Virus record (IMG/VR): IMGVR_UViG_3300021180_000005 | Span: 39,650-103,649 of that record | DNA: 64,000 bases | Strand: one strand, 5' to 3' | From: a virus | In this document: positions 58,341 to 64,000 of the stretch, piece after piece | Position numbering within the stretch: the first letter of the stretch is position 1 | Layout: every line of letters begins with the position of its first letter | Notes under the pieces: generated by a model | Databases searched by the model: none | Seen by the model: the letters and a program-made list of their open reading frames with translations, nothing else | Told to the model about the DNA's origin: nothing | Program-made: the position numbers and the translations under genes

Positions 58341-58845
58341 ACTGGAACCAACTCCTACCTACTACAGTTGGAGCACTATGCTTTCTCGCTGTAGAAACAA
58401 CAAAGGTAAAGACTGGAATCGTTATGGCGGTAGAGGTATAACGGTGTGCAGAAGATGGTTTGTTTTTGCTAACTTTCTTAAAGACATGGGCGAACGTCCT
58501 TTAGGTACTACCCTTGATAGGTTTCCTGACAACGAAGGAAATTATGAACCAAGTAACTGCCGTTGGGCGACCTACAAGCAGCAAGCAAAACAAAGAAAAT
58601 TACCACAAGTAATGCGTAAAGACAGTGCCTCAGGTTACAAGGGAGTGTACTGGTGGCCGCGTGATAATAACTGGAACGCTAAAATAACTGTGAATGGAAA
58701 AACAAATAACCTTGGATATTTTCCTACTGCTAAACTTGCTGCTACTGCCTACGACACTGCAGCTATAAAGCATTTCAAGGAACGCGCCTGCACTAATGAG
58801 ATGCTTGGTATTTTATCGAAGAAAGGAAAGGCAGTTGTCGTTTAA
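58261..58845 (+). CDS. HNH-AP2 homing endonuclease
   Basis: 194 residues from ATG 58261 (GGAG five nt upstream). YYSWSTMLSRCRNN, YGGRGITVCRRWFVFANFLK, LDRFPDNEGNYEPSNCRWAT (nuclease core), SGYKGVYWWPRDNNWNAKI and NLGYFPTAKLAATAYD (AP2 domain). Overlaps its neighbours by 80 nt and 11 nt. Confidence 0.85.
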   Translation: MRRNSETLTQKKKDQKTGRFLKTHGCRLEPTPTYYSWSTMLSRCRNNKGKDWNRYGGRGITVCRRWFVFANFLKDMGERPLGTTLDRFPDNEGNYEPSNCRWATYKQQAKQRKLPQVMRKDSASGYKGVYWWPRDNNWNAKITVNGKTNNLGYFPTAKLAATAYDTAAIKHFKERACTNEMLGILSKKGKAVVV

Positions 58846-60313
58846 TGATCTGATTCAGAAAAAGTTTGGGTCTTCATTTGAAGAGCCTGAGCTACCGCCC
58901 TCCCCTTCCAATGCCTCTTTGGAAAGTTTTATTCAAAAATTTGGACATAAAACTGAAGAGTACTTTTTCTACGACAACACAGTTGCTCTCAGGTTTGACA
59001 CTGAGGAACATGTTTATTACCGAGTAGGAGAACTTGGAAATCTAATACGTTTAGATGGAGTAACAACTGTTGTTGGTATCATAGATAAATCCCTGATGCT
59101 CACCCCGTGGGCGGCAAAGATGGCGATTCAGAAGTTGCTACGAATCATGCCTACGGAAATGGTTGAAGGTATCATTCGTATTAAACCTTTAACGTTTGAT
59201 GAATTCACCACCATCGTGTTGGAAGCTAAGAGTGCACACAAAGACAAGCTAGATGAGGCTTCGGATATCGGCCACATGGCGCACAAGTGCCTTGAAGAAT
59301 CAATCAAGCATGCTATGGTGCATGATCCACAGAGAATCGTACGTCAACTTATCAATGAGCCTCAGGATGAGCAAGCGAAGACGGCGGCTAACAGTGCGCT
59401 AGTCTGCATGCACAACCACAACATCCGATGGATAGAAACAGAAACCAAGATTTATTCGCGCGAGCATGACTATGCAGGGACCATGGACGGTTTGGCGTTG
59501 TGTGATTCGTGCAGCGACAAAGCGTGTTGCCCTGTACCATTCAAGGATCGCATCTGCCTGATCGATTGGAAAAGTTCGAATTATCTTAAGATAGAATACC
59601 TTTTTCAGACGGCCAGTTATAAACATGCTAAAATGGAAGAGCGACCTGATCTAAAGATCGAAGATATCTTCCTATTCCGACTAGGTAAGAGCGAAGAAGA
59701 AGCAGGTAAGTTCGAAGTATGGCACATGACACCTGAAGAGTACGAAGAGGACTTCGAAGGTTTCCTGTGCTGCCTTAATCTGACACGACTGGTGCACAGT
59801 GTAGAGGAACGCATGAAAGCTCAGAAGGCAACTATTCGCGCCGTCAAGAAAGAACAACGCGAAACTGCAAAAGCAATTGGCAAGGAGCAAGAGAAGTTGC
59901 AGAAGGCTATTGCTAAGGCTGAAACTAAGAAGAAAAAAGAAGAAGAGAAAGTACGCATCAAAGCAGAAGCCAAAGCAGAATGCGAACGGTTAAAGGCTGA
60001 GAAGAAAGCTGGGCGTAACTCACAGGTGGAAGTGAACCAGACTGTAAATCTGGCGTCCCAAGCGGACATTGCAGGTTCGATCCCTGCTGCGCCCACCATT
60101 AGACCTGAAGTAATGGCTGCGTTCGAAAAGGTAGTAGAGAACAATGCAGAGTTACTTGAGAAGCTAGTAGACAGTGGTTCCTCCGGCGAGGGTCAGACTC
60201 TTATAAAGTCTTCAGCTCCAGATCAGAGCGGACAGGTTGGATCAACACCAACAACCACTACCATATTTGAAGAGGAGACAGCAGTGTCTACATTCAAACT
60301 GCCTATGGAATGA
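58835..60313 (+). CDS. RecB/Cas4-like PD-(D/E)XK nuclease with tRNA-derived C-terminal tail
   Basis: About 492 residues from TTG 58835 (AAGGAAAGGCAG upstream). The nuclease core is ETKIYSREHDYAGTMDGLAL, RICLIDWKSSNYLKIEYLFQ and TASYKHAK, the order E...D...DxK...QxxxY of RecB-family exonucleases; DIGHMAHKCLEESI is the upstream GxxxH-like motif. A coiled coil follows (VKKEQRETAKAIGKEQEKLQ). The last hundred residues overlap two tRNA genes read in frame: GRNSQVEVNQTVNLASQADI comes from a tRNA-Tyr, SGSSGEGQTLIKSSAPDQSG from a second tRNA-like gene. Confidence 0.8.
   Translation: MSFNDLIQKKFGSSFEEPELPPSPSNASLESFIQKFGHKTEEYFFYDNTVALRFDTEEHVYYRVGELGNLIRLDGVTTVVGIIDKSLMLTPWAAKMAIQKLLRIMPTEMVEGIIRIKPLTFDEFTTIVLEAKSAHKDKLDEASDIGHMAHKCLEESIKHAMVHDPQRIVRQLINEPQDEQAKTAANSALVCMHNHNIRWIETETKIYSREHDYAGTMDGLALCDSCSDKACCPVPFKDRICLIDWKSSNYLKIEYLFQTASYKHAKMEERPDLKIEDIFLFRLGKSEEEAGKFEVWHMTPEEYEEDFEGFLCCLNLTRLVHSVEERMKAQKATIRAVKKEQRETAKAIGKEQEKLQKAIAKAETKKKKEEEKVRIKAEAKAECERLKAEKKAGRNSQVEVNQTVNLASQADIAGSIPAAPTIRPEVMAAFEKVVENNAELLEKLVDSGSSGEGQTLIKSSAPDQSGQVGSTPTTTTIFEEETAVSTFKLPME
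60011..60098 (+). tRNA. tRNA-Tyr (GTA), nested in the nuclease CDS
   Basis: Full class II tRNA: acceptor GGGCGTA/TGCGCCC (one G-U), D-stem TCAC/GTGA, anticodon arm CCAGA-CTGTAAA-TCTGG with GTA at 60044-60046, variable arm GTCC/GGAC, T-arm GCAGG-TTCGATC-CCTGC, discriminator A and encoded CCA (60096-60098). All stems pair perfectly apart from the G-U. It lies inside the nuclease gene, same strand, and is read in frame without stop. Confidence 0.93.
60173..60263 (+). tRNA. tRNA-like gene with UAU anticodon, class II-type arm
   Basis: Acceptor AGTGGTT/AACCACT (7 perfect pairs), anticodon arm AGACT-CTTATAA-AGTCT (anticodon TAT at 60202-60204), variable arm GCTC/GAGC, T-arm GTTGG-ATCAACA-CCAAC, discriminator A and encoded CCA. 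The D-region is only 15 nt (CCTC/GAGG around CGGC), too short for a normal D-arm. UAU would read AUA (Ile), yet a long variable arm is not expected for Ile. Decayed or unusual tRNA. Also nested in frame in the nuclease gene. Confidence 0.6.
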
Positions 60314-60732
60314 ATCCAAAATCTATAGGAGAGAAAACAGAAGCAATAGTTTTGGCTGAGTTAATCAAGAACGATTACACCGTTTTGCTTCCTTTTGGAG
60401 ATAATCAACGATACGATTTTGTAATAATCATTGAATCAACATTCAAAAGGTTACAATGCAAAACTGGTAAACTGAAAAACGGCTCTATATGGTTTCGTGC
60501 TTGTTCTACACAAAGCAACATGCAAAGAACGAAAACTATAAATTATCGTGGAGAGGTAGATTATTTCATAGTACACTGCTACGAAAATGAAGAGACCTAT
60601 TTGATTCCCGTAGAAGATGTAGGTGTAAGCAACGTAGCTTTACGAATAGAAAAGTTACCAAAAACTTCTCCCTACTCAACAACAAGATGGGCTAAAGAAT
60701 ACAAACTTAGGAGAACTAATAACAATGCCTGA
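60310..60732 (+). CDS. PD-(D/E)XK group I-intron-type endonuclease
   Basis: 140 residues. IGEKTEAIVLAELIKNDYTV, LLPFGDNQRYDFVIIIES, FKRLQCKTGKLKNGSIWF and NYRGEVDYFIVHCYENEETY match PD-(D/E)XK homing endonucleases related to intron-encoded I-Ssp6803I. Here it is free-standing, overlapping the nuclease gene by 4 nt and the next gene by 8 nt. Confidence 0.8.
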   Translation: MNPKSIGEKTEAIVLAELIKNDYTVLLPFGDNQRYDFVIIIESTFKRLQCKTGKLKNGSIWFRACSTQSNMQRTKTINYRGEVDYFIVHCYENEETYLIPVEDVGVSNVALRIEKLPKTSPYSTTRWAKEYKLRRTNNNA

Positions 60733-61705
60733 AGAAACAAAGCAACCAACGCAGTTGACAGTTTTGAATCGAGCACCTGAGTCCATGGTAGTTGCACAGA
60801 AGGTTAATGCACTTTCTCGTCTGTTTCAATTAAAACCTAAGACATTGGAATTAGTTTCCAAATCAACACGTCAGGAAGGAGCTACCCCCGGCACGTTCCG
60901 AGTTACTTCTACGAATGAGTCCTTTAAGGAACTGCGTGTAGTTATGCTGGCAGAGCCAGTTGAGCAACGCGAAAAGTACCGTAAGGGAGAATATACCAAG
61001 GATTCTAAGGAATGCTTCTCGCTAGATAATGTACAGCCGCACCCAAGGGCACGTACACCCTTTGCATTGTATTGTGCAAACTGCCCACAAGGGGACATCA
61101 ATTGGGTGAAGTACCGAGAAGCTAAAGCAAAGGGAATCACAGGAGACGCATTGTCGGCCTACCTGCCTCCCTGCCGTAAGTTCTGGCATTTGTTTATTGC
61201 TTCGCGCGAAACACAACGTCCGTATTATTTTAACATTAAAGGCGGAAGTGTAAAACCCTTTGAGGACGCCATGCAGAACGTTGCAGATTTGTTTCAGATG
61301 ATCTATCAAAACATCAAGCAAGAAAACAGACATATTGCTGCAGCCAATGCAAAGAACTCAGACGGTCCGCAGATACCTTTGAAGTCTCTGCCTGAGACGG
61401 TAGGGGATATTATTTGGCATATCTCATTCACCATGTACGCTTGGAATAGGAACGGCGGACCATGGATGGTTGGCTTTAAAGACTTCAAAGTGATGAGTGA
61501 AGAAGACCGAAAGGACTTTGGAAAAATTATTGAAGACATTAAAGCGCGGCGAGCAGCTGGGCAATTGCAGAGCCAAGAGGCGAGCGAGGCCGAAGAGGAG
61601 GCAGCGGTAGTGGAGAAGCCAGCAAGTAGTGGAATTCGCACGGCAGAGGTTATCTCTGTCACTACGAACGAAGTTGCACAAAAGAATGCCCAGATTCAAA
61701 TCTAA
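60725..61705 (+). CDS. Putative ssDNA-binding/recombination protein
   Basis: 326 residues. The central part has paired cysteine motifs (YCANCPQGDINW, LPPCRKFWHLFIAS) around short strands, then YYFNIKGGSVKPFEDAM; the C-terminal 50 residues are acidic and low-complexity (SQEASEAEEEAAVVEKPASS), as common in ssDNA-binding proteins. It lies next to the RecB-like nuclease. No firm family match; function inferred from context and layout. Confidence 0.5.
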   Translation: MPEETKQPTQLTVLNRAPESMVVAQKVNALSRLFQLKPKTLELVSKSTRQEGATPGTFRVTSTNESFKELRVVMLAEPVEQREKYRKGEYTKDSKECFSLDNVQPHPRARTPFALYCANCPQGDINWVKYREAKAKGITGDALSAYLPPCRKFWHLFIASRETQRPYYFNIKGGSVKPFEDAMQNVADLFQMIYQNIKQENRHIAAANAKNSDGPQIPLKSLPETVGDIIWHISFTMYAWNRNGGPWMVGFKDFKVMSEEDRKDFGKIIEDIKARRAAGQLQSQEASEAEEEAAVVEKPASSGIRTAEVISVTTNEVAQKNAQIQI

Positions 61706-61716
61706 AGGAGAATATA

Positions 61717-62250
61717 ATGAAAAAGTTTTTGATGATCGCTTTGTTGTTTGCTGTGTCCACCTTGGCAGTTGCACAAACTGCCTTCTCAGGCCCACGGTTT
61801 TCTGCATCGTTCAATGGTGCGGTGACCTCTAGGACCTATAACAATGCTACTAACTCTAACATTGAATACTCTGCCAATGATGGCACTATCGTCACTTCGG
61901 TTACCGTGCGAACAGTTAATCATCCAATTGCGGTTAACTTTGAGTCGGCTAATTTCTACCACGATCAGGCATGTGGAGAAGGAGCAAAGCAGGTAGGTGA
62001 AGTTAACAATGCATACTATCAAGGTCACCCATTTGCCTTCAGCATTTGTGCATATACAGCTAAGAATGATGTGCCTTATTACACTATGGAGCGCGTCATC
62101 ATAGTTGATGCTACGACGGTTATCTTCATTGATATGGACGTACCCCAGAGCATTGCAGATGTGACCGATAGCCAAGTAACCAGTGCTAGCGGTAAGAAGA
62201 ACGCATTTGTGGGATGGGTTAATTTTGAAAATACCCTGACCATTAAGTAG
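61717..62250 (+). CDS. Secreted protein, unknown
   Basis: 177 residues. Residues 1-20 are a Sec signal peptide (KKFLMIALLFAVSTLAVAQT, cleavage after AVA or AQT). The mature part is beta-rich (FSASFNGAVTSRTYNN, TIVTSVTVRTVNHPIAV) with two Cys. AAAGGAG precedes the ATG. A periplasmic or exported phage protein is rare among early genes; it may be acquired from the host and act on the envelope. Confidence 0.65.
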   Translation: MKKFLMIALLFAVSTLAVAQTAFSGPRFSASFNGAVTSRTYNNATNSNIEYSANDGTIVTSVTVRTVNHPIAVNFESANFYHDQACGEGAKQVGEVNNAYYQGHPFAFSICAYTAKNDVPYYTMERVIIVDATTVIFIDMDVPQSIADVTDSQVTSASGKKNAFVGWVNFENTLTIK

Positions 62251-62519
62251 AAATCTCACGGCAAATGTCGTGAGTTGGTGGAGGAACGCATAACGTAAGC
62301 CGTGCGCTCCCCGGAGACACACTCAGGGTCTCCGTAGCAACATATCCGAGACTATATCCTCAGGGGTCACTGGGCAACAAACTGAAGCAGCGACGGCTGT
62401 CTAGGTTTTTATCCTTGTTATGGCTGGGTGATCTAGATGTCTAACAAAGGCATCTAGGTAGGATATGTTGTGACGAAGGCCCTGAGAGCCTTGAACCACA
62501 AATACAAAAGGAGAATACA
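62251..62519 (+). ncRNA. Candidate structured RNA
   Basis: No gene. CTCACG/CGTGAG (62255-62274) and GGAGAC/GTCTCC (62313-62333) are hairpins. CAACATATCC (62338-62347) pairs with GGATATGTTG (62461-62470) over 10 bp, enclosing a 113-nt interior with CTAGATG/CATCTAG near 62432-62456 and CAGC/GCTG near 62387-62398. This looks like a multibranched RNA followed by the ribosome binding site of the next gene. Confidence 0.45.
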
Positions 62520-62705
62520 ATGCAATCACGTACACCTGAAGGGAAGCACACCAAGCGGTTCATCGTTTTGAGGAAGAGCTTAATTGATGGTAAGTATGAG
62601 CGCTCTGTGAATATCCCTGAGTTCTTCCCCACGAGGGAAGAGGCACAGGCTGCAGTAGCGCAACGCGGAGATGCCGGGATCACCTACAAAGTTCGCCAGA
62701 AGTAA
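62520..62705 (+). CDS. Small basic protein, unknown
   Basis: 61 residues, AAAGGAGAATACA upstream. FIVLRKSLIDGKYERSVNIP and EEAQAAVAQRGDAGITYKVR suggest an alpha/beta single-domain protein. Directly upstream of the tmRNA; function unknown. Confidence 0.6.
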   Translation: MQSRTPEGKHTKRFIVLRKSLIDGKYERSVNIPEFFPTREEAQAAVAQRGDAGITYKVRQK

Positions 62706-63051
62706 TTGACCTTGTATGGATGAAGCTGTAGCTTCCGTTATTGGACGGCGGTTCGATTCCGCCCATCTCCACCAAAGCAACTCACCAGTAATAAGCACTC
62801 TGCCAGATGTGCGAAAATGAGGCATGAACCTGAGTTGCTTTTGTGGGGATGAAAAGGTTTCGACAGTGACGTAGTAAGAGACAGTGGACATACACGCCGT
62901 GCCCTGCCACGTTACGGAGGGGCAAAACCAAAATGCCAACGACAACACCGTTGTGACTCCCAAGGCTAAGGCCATGGGCGCAGCTGCTGGGGTTTAATCA
63001 GCTGTGTAGTTTAACCACGCGAACCGGGGACAAGTTCCCCGGACCTCGCAG
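62706..63051 (+). ncRNA. ssrA: Circularly permuted (two-piece) tmRNA
   Basis: The 3' part precedes the 5' part. Acceptor piece: P2 strand CGTTATTG (62736-62743), GAC, T-arm GGCGG-TTCGATT-CCGCC (62747-62763), acceptor strand CATCTCC (62764-62770), ACCA (62771-62774). A spacer closed by an 11-bp inverted repeat (62774-62784 with 62831-62841) links to the coding piece: GGGGATG (62845-62851, pairs with CATCTCC), tmRNA-type GGTTTCGACAG, P2 partner CAGTGACG (62864-62871), and the tag frame from GCC 62935 to TAA 62997. Tag: ANDNTVVTPKAKAMGAAAGV. The stop lies in a CAGCTG/CAGCTG hairpin as in P5. Processing would remove the spacer. Confidence 0.88.
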
Positions 63052-63071
63052 TGGACTTAAAGGAGAATGCT

Positions 63072-63188
63072 ATGTTGCACAACGGGCATTGGACACATCC
63101 TGAGCTGTGGATGATGTGGTTCGCAGTGGTAGGTACTGCTGTGAATTCATTGTTCATTGCCTATATGTTCTACAAGGAGATGAAATGA
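63072..63188 (+). CDS. Tiny membrane protein
   Basis: 38 residues, AAAGGAG upstream. One hydrophobic helix (MWFAVVGTAVNSLFIAYMFY). Directly after the tmRNA; stop overlaps the next ATG. Function unknown. Confidence 0.5.
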   Translation: MLHNGHWTHPELWMMWFAVVGTAVNSLFIAYMFYKEMK

Positions 63189-63376
63189 ACAAACTAACAG
63201 CACTGAGTAAACTGGCAAATGCCTACTGGTATGTGCGCGATGTATATGGTAATGCGGTTTCTTCTGGTATTTTAGAAGACAAGTTCCATTACATCCGACG
63301 CAGCCTTCGCATTGAAGATTTGAAGCCTGTAAAGTGCACTGAAGGATTGAACCCAGTAGGACCACGGTATCTCTAA
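63185..63376 (+). CDS. Small protein, unknown
   Basis: 63 residues from ATG 63185, coupled to the preceding stop. LTALSKLANAYWYVRDVYGN and EDKFHYIRRSLRIEDLKPVK; helical then mixed. AAGGAG precedes the ATG. Function unknown. Confidence 0.55.
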   Translation: MNKLTALSKLANAYWYVRDVYGNAVSSGILEDKFHYIRRSLRIEDLKPVKCTEGLNPVGPRYL

Positions 63377-63388
63377 GGAGACATTGAG

Positions 63389-63883
63389 ATGGAGAAGTGG
63401 AAAAAGATAAAGGGCTTTGAGGATTACGAGGTAAGCGACTTAGGTAAAGTTAGAAGAGTTAACCGTGCAGGCAACAATCATGCTCCCAAAGTTTTGAAAC
63501 CAAGAGACAACGGACAAGGCTACTTATACGTTGCGCTGTATAGAGAAAGCAAACGTGTTAATAAAGCCATTCACATCCTAGTCGCTACAGAATTTATTCC
63601 AAATCCTTTACACTTACCTGAAGTGAACCACCTTGGCCCGAAGAGTGACAATAGAAAACACAGGTTAGAGTGGAGATCAATGTTAGGTCACCACCAAGAT
63701 CAAGCTAAGAGAAGCCAAAAAGGAGACGGTGTAAGTTTTCGTAAGGACAAAAACAAAAATCAATGGATAGCTATTTACTACCCTTACCCAAAGGTTAAGA
63801 AACACATTGGTAGCTTTGCTACTAAACGTGAAGCCATCACTGCGCGTAACGCTGCTGTACAGGCGCTGCCGAGGGTTCTATAA
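63389..63883 (+). CDS. NUMOD4-HNH homing endonuclease
   Basis: 164 residues. NUMOD4: WKKIKGFEDYEVSDLGKVRR; HNH core: GYLYVALYRESKRVNKAIHI, LPEVNHLGPKSDNRKHRLEW; the end has an AP2-like WIAIYYPYPKVKKHIGSFAT. The HNH triad is slightly altered (VNHLGPKSDN). Full-length relative of the remnant at 48344. AAGGAG upstream. Confidence 0.85.
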   Translation: MEKWKKIKGFEDYEVSDLGKVRRVNRAGNNHAPKVLKPRDNGQGYLYVALYRESKRVNKAIHILVATEFIPNPLHLPEVNHLGPKSDNRKHRLEWRSMLGHHQDQAKRSQKGDGVSFRKDKNKNQWIAIYYPYPKVKKHIGSFATKREAITARNAAVQALPRVL

Positions 63884-64000
63884 ATGGAGCATACACACAT
63901 TGTAGGAGAAGCCATAGCAGGACGATCTGCACAAGTACGTAGAAACTTGATGACTATGGTTTCTAATTTGAGTACCAATACTTTCGACCTAGCAGCGCTG
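63884..64000 (+). CDS. Start of a gene running off the window
   Basis: 39 codons visible from ATG 63884 directly after the endonuclease stop: EHTHIVGEAIAGRSAQVRRN then LMTMVSNLSTNTFDLAALL-like helical sequence. Too short to assign. Confidence 0.4.
   Translation, partial: MEHTHIVGEAIAGRSAQVRRNLMTMVSNLSTNTFDLAAL

Noticed and set aside
59821-60144. Minus-strand frame containing GAAGIEPAMS
   Set aside because: Antisense translation of the tRNA-Tyr gene, not a protein.
62580-62975. Minus-strand frame containing WRWAESNRRP
   Set aside because: This is the well-known false protein produced by translating the complement of a tRNA or tmRNA T-arm.

Overview
The window is part of a large tailed-phage genome. 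Two divergent gene blocks meet near 38.7 kb. On the minus strand (38.7 kb down to 1) lies the virion block. Read in the direction of transcription it runs: small accessory genes and an SprT-like metalloprotease, the terminase subunits, a run of small virion-associated genes, portal, scaffold, a major capsid gene split by a group I intron, a GroES-like co-chaperonin, tail and connector proteins, a holin-like gene, a nine-gene cluster for deoxy-sugar synthesis and glycosyl transfer, and large surface or tail proteins, the last running off the left edge. On the plus strand (39.0-64.0 kb) lies the early and replication block: family A DNA polymerase, MazG-like hydrolase, RNase H, many tiny genes linked by ATGA overlaps, an HslV-like hydrolase, a deaminase, a ParB-like protein, a RecB-like nuclease, a putative ssDNA-binding protein, a secreted protein, tRNA genes and a tmRNA.

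The host is not identifiable with confidence. The promoters are plain sigma70 type (TTGACA-17-TATACT) and ribosome binding sites are GGAGG-like, so the host is a bacterium with ordinary transcription and translation signals. The secreted protein at 61.7 kb has a Gram-negative-style signal peptide. The tmRNA is circularly permuted, an arrangement known from alphaproteobacteria, some betaproteobacteria and some cyanobacteria.

The genome is packed with homing-type endonucleases: about twenty genes or remnants of the endonuclease VII, other HNH, HNH-AP2, NUMOD4, GIY-YIG, LAGLIDADG and PD-(D/E)XK classes. Two are broken (an in-frame TGA, a 1-nt frameshift) and one is reduced to its NUMOD4 part. 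They are wedged between structural genes, usually overlapping the next gene by 4-8 nt.

The most striking observation is a repeated RNA element in front of seven of the minus-strand endonuclease genes. Each is a hairpin whose loop is complementary to the sequence that carries or abuts the Shine-Dalgarno, so it should fold as an H-type pseudoknot over the ribosome binding site. The seven copies differ in sequence but keep the pairing. Other highlights are the permuted tmRNA with an unusual tag; a tRNA-Tyr gene and a second tRNA-like gene nested in frame inside a nuclease gene; a Gmd/Fcl/ColD-like sugar pathway next to two fucosyltransferase-type genes; an ice-binding-like (DUF3494) domain fused to a duplicated virion protein; and a shared N-terminal sorting-like peptide on two virion-block proteins.
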